A stretch of DNA of 64,000 bases from Pseudomonas sp. HN11 (GCF_021390155.1 NZ_CP089985.1:248001-312000), one strand, 5' to 3'; numbered from the stretch's first letter, positions 53,197 to 62,972 are shown. Program-made: numbers and translations. The notes: a model not told the origin generated them from the letters alone.

Positions 53197-54525
53197 TTAC
53201 CCACGTTTGGATGCGCCACGGCTATTTTGTAGGGCGGTGATGTTGTTGCCGACTGGGTGAGCGAATTCGTGAGGCGTTACATGGCCGCTGCGATTGACAT
53301 CAATGTAGTTGCTCCACCACGCCATGATCAGCCGGCGCTGCTCCAGAAATTCAGCTTTGTGGATATACGCGGCGCGCACACGGTTGCGTTCCTTGTGACT
53401 CATTTGTCTTTCGATGGCAGCGTCGGTCCATAACCCGGACTCTAGTAGGGCGCTACAGGCCATGGTCCTGAAGCCGTGACCGCATACGTCCTTGCTGGTG
53501 TCATAGCCGACGTTGCGGAGCATGGTGTTCACCGTGTTCTCAGACATAGGCTTCCAGTACTTGTGGTCGCCCGGTAGCACCAACTCTGAAAAGCGACTGA
53601 GGCTGCGCAGGCGCTCCAGTATTTCGATGACCTGCGGCGACAGCGGGACCATTTGAATGTCGCCGTTCATCTTGGTCCCTCGTGTGGAGTTGCGTACCCC
53701 TTCAATCGGTGCGCGCGTGTCGGGGATTTCCCACATGGCGCGTTGGAGGTCGAACTCACTCCATCGAGCGAAGCGTAGTTCGCTGGAGCGGACGAATACA
53801 TGCAACGTCAATAGGACGGCGAGGCGCGTTAGTTCGCGGCCGTTGTAGTTGTCGATACGGTGCAGCAGTTCGGGTAGGCGGTTGAGAGAGAGGGCCGGGC
53901 GATGGACTGTGCGCGGCGCGTGAAGCGAGCCTGCCAAATCCAGTGCAGGATTCATGGTGATCTGCCGGGCTCTTTTGGCCCCGCGCATGATGGTGGATAA
54001 GTAGTTCTGTACCCTTAACGCCACATCCATGGTGCCGCGTTCCTTGATGCGCTGGGTGATCTCTAGTAAGTCGTGGGTATCGAGTTCAGCGATGGGTCGT
54101 TGGCCGATTAGCGGGAGGACGTGGGTGCGGAGTCGGCTCATTACGGTTTTCGCGTGGCCTTCGGTCCAGCGGCGGGACATATCAGCGTGCCATTCTAGGG
54201 CGACGGTTTCGAAAAGCAGTGCCGCCCGTTGGGCTACGATCTTGGCCTTCTTCTTTTCTTCCATTGGATCGAGGTTGTCTAGCAGCAACGCCTTGGCTTC
54301 ATCTCGCTTACGCCGTGCGACGGAAAGGGTAACGATGGGGTAATTGCCGATGATGAGCGTGCCTTCCTTGCCGCTGGGCTTGGTGTACTTCAAGCGCCAG
54401 GTCTTCACGCCATTGGGTTTGACGAAAAGGTACATGCCTCCGCCGTCGAACAGTTTGTAGGCGCGTTCGCGGGTTTTGGCCGTGCGGCATTGCAGGTCGC
54501 TGAGAGGGATCGCTAGACGTGGCAT
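53197..54525 (-). CDS. P4-type tyrosine integrase of the tRNA-Thr island
   Basis: Site-specific recombinase of 442 residues with the N-terminal DUF4102-like arm-binding domain (LFDGGGMYLFVKPNGVKTWRLKYTKPSGKEGTLIIG). The catalytic domain has VRSSELRFARWSEFD (arginine), CGHGFRTMACSALLESG (HxxR), RQMSHKERN (histidine) and AAYIHKAEFL (tyrosine nucleophile). ATG 54525 gives the conserved start MPRLAIPLSDLQC. The gene reads away from tRNA-Thr, 165 bases from its 3' end, the normal place for an integrase that targets a tRNA gene. It should catalyse excision and integration of the island. Confidence 0.92.
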   Translation of the reverse strand: MPRLAIPLSDLQCRTAKTRERAYKLFDGGGMYLFVKPNGVKTWRLKYTKPSGKEGTLIIGNYPIVTLSVARRKRDEAKALLLDNLDPMEEKKKAKIVAQRAALLFETVALEWHADMSRRWTEGHAKTVMSRLRTHVLPLIGQRPIAELDTHDLLEITQRIKERGTMDVALRVQNYLSTIMRGAKRARQITMNPALDLAGSLHAPRTVHRPALSLNRLPELLHRIDNYNGRELTRLAVLLTLHVFVRSSELRFARWSEFDLQRAMWEIPDTRAPIEGVRNSTRGTKMNGDIQMVPLSPQVIEILERLRSLSRFSELVLPGDHKYWKPMSENTVNTMLRNVGYDTSKDVCGHGFRTMACSALLESGLWTDAAIERQMSHKERNRVRAAYIHKAEFLEQRRLIMAWWSNYIDVNRSGHVTPHEFAHPVGNNITALQNSRGASKRG

Positions 54526-54618
54526 AGGGGTACGCGCTCCTGACCGGGAAATCGCAGTACCCCTAACATACCCTCGGGGAAGGGGGATTTTGTTGGATCC
54601 CGACGGAGGGTTCTGGAA

Positions 54619-54646
54619 CGAAAAAACCCGCCAAAGGGCGGGTTTT
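54619..54646 (-). terminator. Terminator downstream of tRNA-Thr
   Basis: Read on the minus strand, AAAACCCGCC and GGCGGGTTTT form a stem with a four-base loop, followed by T. It lies 45 bases past the tRNA 3' end. A damaged version lies at 44815-44843 in the remnant. Confidence 0.75.
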
Positions 54647-54689
54647 CGGGGCTTCCAGAGCATTCGGTGGAATGCAGTGGAGCCTAATG

Positions 54690-54765
<76 letters not shown>

Positions 54766-54948
54766 GTGTTAGGGCGACGATTATAGCGATTGGCAAGGTT
54801 CTGTAAACCCCTGAATTCTGACTATTTTTGCAGAACCCACGGTTTTTCCTCGCAACCCCCTTTTTTCGATCAACAAGGGTAGGATTCTTCCTTAGTTGTC
54901 GAAGGGGCTGACCCGGCGCAATCTCCTCTCATCCAAAGGACGCCCCAC

Positions 54949-55356
54949 GTGAAACGGACTCTCTCTCTGTCCCTCATCCTGCTCACTGCCGCTCTCGGCG
55001 CCTGCTCCTCTAATAAGCCAAGCAACGACCCCGCGCTCGTCGGCACTTGGAAAGGCCTGCGCACCGAGACCGGAAAATGCCAGTTCCTTTCGTGGACCAA
55101 TAAGCTCAAGCCTGACGGTCGCTTCGTCATCACTTTCTATCGCGACGCGCAGCAGACCCAGGTGATCCAGACCGAGCAGGGTTCATGGTCGGCGGCCAAT
55201 GGCAGGAATGAGTTGCGCACGGACGGCGTGCGTTCGCCGGACGTGTACACCTATAAGTGGGTGGACGCGGACACCGTTCACTACGTGAGTGTGTCGTCGG
55301 ACCCTACCAGCGATTGCCAGGATGACTACGCGTTCACCGAGCGCCGTGTGCGCTAA
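54949..55356 (+). CDS. Small predicted lipoprotein
   Basis: Protein of 135 residues. Signal peptide with lipobox LGACSS (cysteine near residue 19). The mature part is a small beta-rich domain (TWKGLRTETGKCQFLSWTNKLKPDGRFVITFY) with two further cysteines. No family was recognised with confidence. It is the first core gene beyond the island on this side. Confidence 0.75.
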   Translation: MKRTLSLSLILLTAALGACSSNKPSNDPALVGTWKGLRTETGKCQFLSWTNKLKPDGRFVITFYRDAQQTQVIQTEQGSWSAANGRNELRTDGVRSPDVYTYKWVDADTVHYVSVSSDPTSDCQDDYAFTERRVR

Positions 55357-55408
55357 CGCGCTTACCCGTTCCAATACCGGGCACTCAGGTGCCCGGTTTT
55401 CATCTGGC

Positions 55409-55633
55409 TCAACTGCCTTCTGCGCAGTTATCTGCAAACTTCTTATAGTCCAATACCTGTTTCTGCCCGTGGGAATCCAGGTAAGTCATCCGTGCATTTA
55501 CGATCCCGCATGAAGTCCCGCCGTCTTCGACAGTGGCCAAAACGCGCTGGATATCCGGCTTCGGTTTTACGTCAGCGTGGGCGTTAACGGCAAAAGCCAG
55601 CAGGCTGACGGCGATCAAGGTGTTCCAGTTCAT
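55409..55633 (-). CDS. DUF2790-family exported protein
   Basis: Protein of 74 residues with signal peptide MNWNTLIAVSLLAFAVNAHA and the DUF2790 signature CGIVNARMTYLDSHGQKQVLDYKKFADNC, including two cysteines that may form a disulfide. The family is mostly found in Pseudomonas; members are small periplasmic proteins of unknown role, several of them metal-responsive. It is convergent with the lipoprotein gene. Confidence 0.82.
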   Translation of the reverse strand: MNWNTLIAVSLLAFAVNAHADVKPKPDIQRVLATVEDGGTSCGIVNARMTYLDSHGQKQVLDYKKFADNCAEGS

Positions 55634-56107
55634 GGTGGGTATCCTCCGGGTTCAACAAGTGGGTGTGGGCTTATTGAGCGCCCTGGAGGTATCTGCACTG
55701 TGTCATGCGGCGCGGGTTTTGCTTCGTTGTGTAGCGAGGCGCTGCCGACATACATAGCGATACACGGACCGTGGCATTGCGAAGGTTTTTGAATCGACCG
55801 CTCAGCCGGTTTTCCCTTGAATACAGGCGAGGTTTCCGTATTCTGTTGCGCGATATAAACCTTCTGTTTAATCGCGGTTTCATATAGGAAAATTTTTGAG
55901 ACAGTGTAGGACAATCGAATATTTGTAGGTGGAGATGTCACTTTTGTGGCGTTCTTGTCCGGGTGGCCAGCTAATTTTGTCAAATAGCGGCGCTACCTCT
56001 TGTTCGTACAGCGAATGGTTTTTTTTGACAAAGAAGTCATAAAAATGGCGACATGCCGTTCGTCGGATGAGATTGAACTAAAAGCATCAAAATACTGACA
56101 CCATCAA

Positions 56108-56119
56108 TGTGATATCACA
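56108..56119. promoter_or_regulatory. 12-base perfect palindrome upstream of wssA
   Basis: TGTGATATCACA is its own inverse complement. Its half-site resembles a CRP/Vfr half-site (TGTGA), but the two-base centre is shorter than a normal Vfr site. It lies about 104 bases before the wssA start. Which protein binds is unknown. Confidence 0.45.
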
Positions 56120-56153
56120 GAATGCGCCCCACTTCACATAACTAGAAAAATTC

Positions 56154-56179
56154 AAGGTCAGCTCATTGCTGACCTTTTT
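56154..56179 (+). terminator. Terminator-like hairpin in the wss leader (possible attenuator)
   Basis: AAGGTCAGC pairs with GCTGACCTT around a five-base loop and is followed by three T before A; five T in all end the element. It lies 44 bases before the wssA start and could stop transcripts before the operon unless overridden. Confidence 0.65.
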
Positions 56180-56222
56180 ATCGCCTTTAAAGCGTAAATC
56201 CATGGGTGGGGAGGGGCAGTGA

Positions 56223-57293
56223 GTGAGTCGTGCAGATGACATTTCGAAACTATTCAACAAGCTGGGTGCCAACCCGAATGGCTACCGCGAGATCGACTTC
56301 GTCCAGGAATACCTCGACGACGAGGTAATGGTTCTCGAAAAACCGATCGTGGTTGATGCAGCGCCTGTGATTGTTGAACCCCCGGCTGTGGCTGAGATTG
56401 TTGTGGAGGAGGTTACGGTTGCTCCCTTGCAGCGATTGCTGGAAGAGCTGAGCCAAGGCGAGGCCGACCACCTGCATCCGCCTGAGGTAGTAGAAGGCCC
56501 CGAAGGCGAGGTGTATTCGGAGCGCACCACGCCTGGCGTCGTGGTCGTGGTTTCGCTCAAGGGCGGTGTTGGCCGCAGCACGCTCACGGCCGCCCTGGCC
56601 AGTGGCTTGCAGCGCCAGGGGCGTCCGGCGTTGGCCTTGGACCTGGACCCACAAAATGCCCTTCGTCATCACTTGTGCCTGGGCCTCGACATTCCCGGCG
56701 TCGGCGCTGCCAGCCTGCAAAACGAAAGCTGGGAGGCGCTGCCGGAGCGCGGCTTTGCCGGTTGCCGCCTGGTGACGTTCGGCCCTACCGACCACGAGCA
56801 GCAGCAGAGGTTGAATCGTTGGCTGGGCCAGGATTCCGAATGGTTGAGCAAACGCTTTGCTGGCCTGAAATTGAATGGTCAGGACACCGTATTCATTGAC
56901 GTCCCGGCCGGTAACACGGTCTACCTAAGCCAAGCGATGTCGGTTGCCGACACCGTGCTGGTCGTCGTACAGCCGGATGTGAGTTCGTTTGGTGCCCTGG
57001 CTCAGATGGATGACCTGCTAGCTCCGTACCTCGGGCGCGAAAAGCCGCCACGATGCTTCTACGTGATCAACCAATTGGACGCTGCCCACCGCTTCAGCCT
57101 GGACATGGCCGAGGTGTTCAAGACGCGCCTGGGTAATGCCCTGCTGGGGATGGTCCACCGTGACCCGACGTTCAGCGAAGCCCAGGCCTACAGGCGTGAC
57201 CCCCTCGACCCAACCATCAACAGTATCGGCTGCCAGGACGTCCACGCCCTGTGTCGCGCCTTGCTCGAACGCATCGACTCGGACCTTCCATGA
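56223..57293 (+). CDS. wssA: WssA, MinD/BcsQ-like ATPase of the cellulose operon
   Basis: ParA/MinD-type protein of 356 residues. An acidic, variable N-terminal 100 residues precede the deviant Walker A SLKGGVGRSTLTAALASGLQ (about 115), then LDLDPQNALRHHL and VFIDVPAGNTVYLSQAMSVAD. In SBW25 WssA begins the wss operon and is thought to place the synthase at the pole or in the right part of the cell. The GTG start at 56223 has GAGGGGC upstream. Its stop overlaps the wssB start (ATGA). Confidence 0.9.
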   Translation: MSRADDISKLFNKLGANPNGYREIDFVQEYLDDEVMVLEKPIVVDAAPVIVEPPAVAEIVVEEVTVAPLQRLLEELSQGEADHLHPPEVVEGPEGEVYSERTTPGVVVVVSLKGGVGRSTLTAALASGLQRQGRPALALDLDPQNALRHHLCLGLDIPGVGAASLQNESWEALPERGFAGCRLVTFGPTDHEQQQRLNRWLGQDSEWLSKRFAGLKLNGQDTVFIDVPAGNTVYLSQAMSVADTVLVVVQPDVSSFGALAQMDDLLAPYLGREKPPRCFYVINQLDAAHRFSLDMAEVFKTRLGNALLGMVHRDPTFSEAQAYRRDPLDPTINSIGCQDVHALCRALLERIDSDLP

Positions 57294-59509
57294 CCGACAA
57301 TTCGTCCTCCACGTCCTTCGTTGAAGGGCGCGCTGAACAGCGCCTGAATGGCGCTATCGCGCGCTTCAATCAGTGGCCTGCGGCGCTGCGTACGTTGCTG
57401 GTTGTTACCAGTTGCGTGCTCGGCGGCTTGCTGCTGTTGAGCATTATCTGTGCACCGCTGGACCTTTACTCCCAGTGCCTGTTCGCCACCGTTTGCTTCG
57501 TGGCAGTGCTGGTACTGCGCAAGATTCCAGGACGTCTGGCGATTCTGGCGTTGGTGGTGCTGTCGCTGGTGGCGTCACTGCGCTATATGTTCTGGCGGCT
57601 TACCTCCACCCTCGGGTTTGAAACCTGGGTCGACATGTTCTTCGGCTACGGGTTGGTCGCAGCCGAGTTCTACGCGCTGATCGTGCTGATGTTCGGCTAC
57701 GTGCAAACCGCCTGGCCGCTGCGTCGCACGCCAGTGTGGCTCAAGACCGAGCCGGAAGAGTGGCCGACGGTCGATGTGTTCATCCCGACCTATAACGAAG
57801 CGTTGAGCATCGTAAAGCTGACCATCTTCGCCGCCCAGGCGATGGACTGGCCCAAGGACAAACTGCGCGTCCACGTGCTCGACGACGGCCGTCGCGACGA
57901 TTTCCGTGACTTCTGCCGCAAGATCGGCGTGAACTACATCCGCCGTGATAATAACTTCCACGCCAAGGCCGGTAACCTCAATGAAGCATTGAAGGTCACC
58001 GACGGCGAGTATGTCGCCCTGTTTGACGCCGACCACGTACCGACGCGCTCCTTCCTGCAAGTGAGCCTGGGCTGGTTCCTGAAGGACCCGAAGCTGGCGA
58101 TGCTGCAAACGCCACACTTCTTCTTCTCGCCGGACCCCTTCGAAAAGAACCTCGACACCTTCCGCGCCGTGCCCAACGAGGGCGAGCTGTTCTACGGCCT
58201 GGTGCAGGACGGCAACGACCTGTGGAACGCCACCTTCTTCTGCGGCTCTTGTGCGGTCATCCGCCGTAAGCCGTTGCTGGAAATCGGCGGCGTGGCCGTC
58301 GAGACCGTGACCGAGGACGCCCACACTGCGCTCAAGCTCAACCGCCTGGGCTACAACACCGCCTATCTGGCCATCCCGCAAGCCGCGGGTCTCGCCACCG
58401 AAAGCCTGTCGCGTCATATCAACCAGCGGATTCGCTGGGCGCGGGGCATGGCGCAGATTTTCCGCACCGACAACCCGTTGCTGGGCAAAGGCCTCAAGTG
58501 GGGCCAGCGCATCTGCTACGCCAACGCCATGCTGCACTTCTTCTACGGTTTGCCGCGTCTGGTGTTTCTCACCGCGCCGTTGGCTTACCTGGTGTTCGGC
58601 GCAGAGATTTTCCACGCCTCGGCGCTGATGATCGTCGCCTACGTGCTGCCTCACCTGGTGCATTCCAGTTTGACCAACTCGCGGATTCAAGGGCGCTTCC
58701 GCCACTCGTTCTGGAACGAGGTCTACGAGACCGTGCTGGCCTGGTACATCTTGCCGCCGGTACTGGTGGCACTGGTCAATCCCAAGGCCGGTGGCTTCAA
58801 CGTGACCGACAAGGGCGGCATCATCGACAAGCAGTTCTTCGACTGGAAACTGGCGCGCCCGTATCTGGTGCTGCTGCTGGTCAACTTGATCGGGATTGGT
58901 TTCGGTGTGCATCAGTTGGTGTACGGCGATGAGTCCACCACTGTCACCGTGGCGATCAACCTGACCTGGACCCTCTATAACCTGATCATCACCAGTGCCG
59001 CCGTGGCCGTGGCCTCCGAGACGCGCCAAGTGCGTTCCGAGCCGCGTGTGAGCGCGAAACTGCCGGTGAGTGTGATCTGTTCCGACGGCCGCGTGCTTCA
59101 TGGTATCACCCAGGATTTCTCGCAGAACGGTTTCGGCCTGATCCTTGAGGATGGCCACTCCATCACCCAGGGCGAACGGGTGCAGCTGGTGTTGTCGCGC
59201 AACGGTCAGGACAACCTGTTCCAGGCACGGGTGGCGTTCAGCAAAGGTACACAGATTGGTGCGCAGTTCGAGTCATTGACCCTGCACGAGCAGAGCAAGC
59301 TGGTGCGCCTGACATTCTCGCGTGCCGACACCTGGGCCACCAGTTGGGGCGCAGGCCAGCCGGACACGCCGTTGGCGGCCCTGCGCGAAGTCGGCGGTAT
59401 CGGCATCGGCGGTCTGTTTACGTTGTGTCGCGCCACCCTGCATGAATTACGTATGGCTCTGCGCCGCACGCCCTCACAACCGCTTGATACGCTGATGGAC
59501 AAGCCATGA
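57290..59509 (+). CDS. wssB: WssB, cellulose synthase catalytic subunit (BcsA)
   Basis: Inner-membrane family 2 glycosyltransferase of 739 residues that polymerises UDP-glucose to cellulose. Several membrane helices flank the catalytic domain: VFIPTYNEA, VLDDGRRDDFRDFC, NFHAKAGNLNEAL, FDADHVPTR, TEDAHTAL and QRIRWARGMAQI (QxxRW). A C-terminal PilZ domain has RQVRSEPR and DFSQNGFGL, the c-di-GMP contacts. ATG 57290 overlaps the wssA stop; an earlier in-frame start is inside wssA. All key residues intact. Confidence 0.95.
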   Translation: MTDNSSSTSFVEGRAEQRLNGAIARFNQWPAALRTLLVVTSCVLGGLLLLSIICAPLDLYSQCLFATVCFVAVLVLRKIPGRLAILALVVLSLVASLRYMFWRLTSTLGFETWVDMFFGYGLVAAEFYALIVLMFGYVQTAWPLRRTPVWLKTEPEEWPTVDVFIPTYNEALSIVKLTIFAAQAMDWPKDKLRVHVLDDGRRDDFRDFCRKIGVNYIRRDNNFHAKAGNLNEALKVTDGEYVALFDADHVPTRSFLQVSLGWFLKDPKLAMLQTPHFFFSPDPFEKNLDTFRAVPNEGELFYGLVQDGNDLWNATFFCGSCAVIRRKPLLEIGGVAVETVTEDAHTALKLNRLGYNTAYLAIPQAAGLATESLSRHINQRIRWARGMAQIFRTDNPLLGKGLKWGQRICYANAMLHFFYGLPRLVFLTAPLAYLVFGAEIFHASALMIVAYVLPHLVHSSLTNSRIQGRFRHSFWNEVYETVLAWYILPPVLVALVNPKAGGFNVTDKGGIIDKQFFDWKLARPYLVLLLVNLIGIGFGVHQLVYGDESTTVTVAINLTWTLYNLIITSAAVAVASETRQVRSEPRVSAKLPVSVICSDGRVLHGITQDFSQNGFGLILEDGHSITQGERVQLVLSRNGQDNLFQARVAFSKGTQIGAQFESLTLHEQSKLVRLTFSRADTWATSWGAGQPDTPLAALREVGGIGIGGLFTLCRATLHELRMALRRTPSQPLDTLMDKP

Positions 59510-61779
59510 CTTCCACACCTTTTTTCGCGCGTGCTCATTCGCGTGCCGCACTCGCGCTGATGATCGCTTCGCTGATGGGCTTGAGCCCGCTGCTGCAAGC
59601 GGCCGAAAAAGCGTCGAATTCCCCTGTCACCGCGCAAGGTGCCGAGGACGGCTACAGCCTGACGCTCAAGCAACTGGGCCGTCGTGACAGCATGAACCTG
59701 CAGGGTGTGGAATCGTCCGACAGCGTCAACTTCGACATTCGTGCCGACCAGGTAGTGACGGGCGCCCAACTGCTGCTCAACTACAGCTACTCGCCAGCGC
59801 TGTTGGCGGACCTGTCGCAGATCAACGTGCTGGTCAACGATGAAGTCGCCGCCAGCCTACCGTTGCCCAAGGAAGGCGCGGGCACTGCGCAACAAGCAGT
59901 GGTGCAGATTCCGCCGTACCTGATCACTGAGTTCAACCGCCTGCGGTTGCAGTTCATCGGTCACTACACCCTGTCGTGTGAGGACCCGCTGCACAGCAGC
60001 CTGTGGGCAAAAATCAGCAACACCAGCGAGCTGAAAGTGCAGGTCTCGCCGATCCTGCTGAAAGACGATCTGTCGGTGCTGCCGCTGCCGTTTTTCGATA
60101 AGCGCGATGCGCGCCAGGTCAACCTGCCGTTTGTGTTCGCAACTGCACCGGACAATGCCACGCTGGAAGCGGCGGCGACGTTGTCGTCGTGGATCGGCGC
60201 AATGGCCAGCTACCGTGGCGCGACCTTCCCGACGGCCTACGGCACGATCCCGGCCAAGGGCAACGCCATTGTGCTGGTGCTCAGCCCGAACGCGGTCGAC
60301 GTCAATGGCGTGAAAGTGGCGCAAGCCACCGGGCCCACCCTGAACCTGATCGCCAACCCCAACGACCCCCAGGGCAAGTTGCTGATCGTGTCGGGTCGCG
60401 ACGGCGCCGAACTCAAGCGTGCGGCGACTGCCGTGGCGCTGGGCAGCCCGGTGCTCGCCGGCAACGGTGTGGTGATCGACAAACTCGAAAGCCTGGCACC
60501 GCGCCGCCCTTATGACGCGCCGAACTGGGTGCCCAGTGATCGCCCGGTGCGGTTGGGTGAGCTGGTCGAGCTGAAAGAACTCAGCGTCGCGGGCTACAAC
60601 CCGGGCGCCATCAGTGTCGACTTCCGCCTGCCGCCCGACCTGTTCAACTGGCGGGAAGAGGGCGTGCCGCTGCACCTCAAATACCGCTACACGCCGCAGC
60701 AGGTGTCGACCAATTCGTCGTTGCTGGTGGGTCTGGACGACCAGTTCATGAAGTCCATGCCACTGCCGTCGATTACCCGCCTGGCAGACGGCAAGACCCT
60801 GTTGAGCATGATGCAGAAGGACAATACGCTGCCGCGCGAAGCCACCGTGCTGCTGCCGATCAGCTCGGCGTCGCCGATGTCCAAGCTGCAACTGCGCTTC
60901 ATGTACGACTACATCAAGGAAGGCGAATGCCGGGACATCATCGTTGACAACATGCGCGGCGCGATTGACCCGGATTCGAGCCTGGATATCAGCGGTTACC
61001 AGCACTTCATTGCCATGCCTAACCTGGGTGTGTTCAACGATGCAGGCTTCCCGTTCACTCGCCTGGCAGATCTGTCCGAGTCGGCCGTGGTGTTGCCTGA
61101 CACCTTTGGAACCGAGGAGCTGAGTGCTTACCTCACTATTCTGGGCCGCTTCGGCGAGTCCACGGGCTACCCGGCGACGGCCGTCAAAGTGGTGCAAGCC
61201 AAAGACGTACAGAGTGTTGCGAATAAGGACCTGCTGGTAATCGCCAGCGGCGCCGACCAGCCACTGTTCAAGCAATGGCAGCAGTACTTGCCGGCGACGG
61301 CCGAGGGCCCGCAGCAGCACTTCAAACTGTCTGACCTGCCGCGCTACGTCAGCACCTGGGTCAGCCCGGATGCCGAAGCCAATAAATACGCTGCCAACGC
61401 CGCCATCAGCTTCAACAGCTTGAGCAGCAGCACGTGGTTCGCCGGTTTCGAGTCGCCGCTCAAGGCCGGGCGCAGTGTGGTGCTGATCTCCAGCTCCAAG
61501 CCCGAAGGCCTGCAAGCCGCGACTGCCGTGCTGATCGGCGGTGACCAATATAAAGACACCATCCAGGGCAGCCTGGCGGTGGTGCAGGGCACGCAAGTGA
61601 ATTCGCTGGTGGCCGACCAGCAGTACTACGTCGGCCAACTGGGCTTGTTCAAGTCGGTGCAATGGCAGCTGTCGCAAAACCTGGGCTGGATGCTGTTGTT
61701 CACCTTCCTGGGCCTGGCGATTGTGACCTGCCTGGTTTACCTGTCCTTGCGTGCCCGTGCAAAACGGCGGCTGGCATGA
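59506..61779 (+). CDS. wssC: WssC, cellulose synthase regulatory subunit (BcsB)
   Basis: Periplasmic protein of 757 residues anchored by a C-terminal helix (WMLLFTFLGLAIVTCLVYLSL), with a signal peptide near residues 10-28. It guides the glucan from BcsA across the periplasm. Family blocks such as QVNLPFVFATAPDNATLEAAATLSSW and FMYDYIKEGECRDIIVDN are present. Starts overlap with wssB (ATGA) and wssD. Confidence 0.93.
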   Translation: MTSTPFFARAHSRAALALMIASLMGLSPLLQAAEKASNSPVTAQGAEDGYSLTLKQLGRRDSMNLQGVESSDSVNFDIRADQVVTGAQLLLNYSYSPALLADLSQINVLVNDEVAASLPLPKEGAGTAQQAVVQIPPYLITEFNRLRLQFIGHYTLSCEDPLHSSLWAKISNTSELKVQVSPILLKDDLSVLPLPFFDKRDARQVNLPFVFATAPDNATLEAAATLSSWIGAMASYRGATFPTAYGTIPAKGNAIVLVLSPNAVDVNGVKVAQATGPTLNLIANPNDPQGKLLIVSGRDGAELKRAATAVALGSPVLAGNGVVIDKLESLAPRRPYDAPNWVPSDRPVRLGELVELKELSVAGYNPGAISVDFRLPPDLFNWREEGVPLHLKYRYTPQQVSTNSSLLVGLDDQFMKSMPLPSITRLADGKTLLSMMQKDNTLPREATVLLPISSASPMSKLQLRFMYDYIKEGECRDIIVDNMRGAIDPDSSLDISGYQHFIAMPNLGVFNDAGFPFTRLADLSESAVVLPDTFGTEELSAYLTILGRFGESTGYPATAVKVVQAKDVQSVANKDLLVIASGADQPLFKQWQQYLPATAEGPQQHFKLSDLPRYVSTWVSPDAEANKYAANAAISFNSLSSSTWFAGFESPLKAGRSVVLISSSKPEGLQAATAVLIGGDQYKDTIQGSLAVVQGTQVNSLVADQQYYVGQLGLFKSVQWQLSQNLGWMLLFTFLGLAIVTCLVYLSLRARAKRRLA

Positions 61780-62972
61780 TGCGTCCAGCCGCTTGGGTCG
61801 TGGCGGGCGCCACGATATTTGCCGGAGCTGCCCAGGCCCAGACGTGTGATGCGCAATGGTCGCTGTGGCAGAACTACGCCACGCGTTTTGTGCAGGATGA
61901 CGGACGGGTGTTGAACTCGTCCCTGAATCCAAGCCAGAGCAATTCCGAAGGCCAGTCCTACGCCATGTTCTTTGCCCTGGTGGGCAACGATCGCGCGCGT
62001 TTCGACAAGCTGTGGACCTGGACCAAGTCGAACATGGCTGGCAACGACATCAGCCACAACTTGTTCGCTTGGCTGTGGGGCAAGAACAAAGAGGGCAAGT
62101 GGGGCGTGATTGACGCCAACTCCGCCAGCGATGCCGACCTTTGGATCGCCTATGCACTGCTGGAAGCCGCGCGCCTCTGGAACGTGCCGCAATACCGTGC
62201 CGATGCGCAATTAGTGTTGGCCAATGTGGAAAAGACCCTGATCGTGCGCGTACCGGGCCTTGGCAAGATGCTGTTGCCGGGGCCGGTGGGTTATTCCTAT
62301 CCGGGCGGTTTGTGGCGCTTCAACCCCAGCTATCAAGTGTTGGCGCAACTGCGCCGCTTCCACAAAGAGCGCCCGAACGGCGGTTGGAATGATGTGGCCG
62401 ACAGCAACGTGAAGATGCTCGCCGACCCACACAGCAACCCCCATGGTTTTGCCGCCAACTGGGTGGGTTTCCGCGCCACCAGCGCCAATACCGGCGTGTT
62501 TGTGGTCGATCCGTACTCCGACGACTTGGGCAGCTACGACGCTATCCGCACTTACCTGTGGGCCGGCATGACTGCCAAGGGCGATCCCCTCGCGGCGCCG
62601 ATGCTCAAGGCCCTGGGTGGTCTGTCACGGGCGACGGCTGCATCGGCCAATGGCCTGCCCCCGGAGAAAGTCCATGTTCTGACCGGTGAAGTCGAGAAGA
62701 ACAATGGCTACTCGCCGCTGGGTTTCTCGGCGTCGGCCATGGTGTTCTTCCAGGCACGGGGCGAGACAGCCCTGGCGCAACTGCAAACGCAGAAGCTCGA
62801 CGATGTGTTGGGCAAGGCCATGGTGCCCTCCGCACCCGATACCGCGCAGCCGCTTTATTACGACTACATGCTTAGCCTGTTCGGCACAGGCTTTGCCGAT
62901 CAAAAGTACCGCTTCGAACAGGACGGTACGGTCAAATTATTCTGGGAGGGCGCATGCGCCGCCACACGCTAG
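61776..62972 (+). CDS. wssD: WssD, periplasmic endo-beta-1,4-glucanase (BcsZ, GH8)
   Basis: Family 8 glycoside hydrolase of 398 residues. Signal peptide MMRPAAWVVAGATIFAGAAQA. The acid catalyst is in SNSEGQSYAMFFALV and the family blocks NLFAWLWGKNKEGKWGVIDANSASDADLWIAYALLEAARLW follow. It trims nascent cellulose and is needed for proper export. ATG 61776 lies within an ATGATG that overlaps the wssC stop. Confidence 0.94.
   Translation: MMRPAAWVVAGATIFAGAAQAQTCDAQWSLWQNYATRFVQDDGRVLNSSLNPSQSNSEGQSYAMFFALVGNDRARFDKLWTWTKSNMAGNDISHNLFAWLWGKNKEGKWGVIDANSASDADLWIAYALLEAARLWNVPQYRADAQLVLANVEKTLIVRVPGLGKMLLPGPVGYSYPGGLWRFNPSYQVLAQLRRFHKERPNGGWNDVADSNVKMLADPHSNPHGFAANWVGFRATSANTGVFVVDPYSDDLGSYDAIRTYLWAGMTAKGDPLAAPMLKALGGLSRATAASANGLPPEKVHVLTGEVEKNNGYSPLGFSASAMVFFQARGETALAQLQTQKLDDVLGKAMVPSAPDTAQPLYYDYMLSLFGTGFADQKYRFEQDGTVKLFWEGACAATR

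Larger units (their letters stand above)
55634..56222. other. Leader region of the wss cellulose operon
   Basis: About 590 bases with no convincing gene. It contains a TGAC-N6-GTCA inverted repeat (56026-56039), the palindrome TGTGATATCACA (56108-56119) and a terminator-like hairpin (56154-56179). A region of this length ahead of a biofilm operon fits several regulators acting here. Confidence 0.55.

Noticed and set aside
57575..59158. Open frame of 527 codons on the minus strand
   Set aside because: Antisense to wssB with all glycosyltransferase motifs; no ribosome site or domain.
59857..61932. Open frame of 691 codons on the minus strand
   Set aside because: It is antisense to wssC, which has clear BcsB features; composition is typical of a shadow frame.
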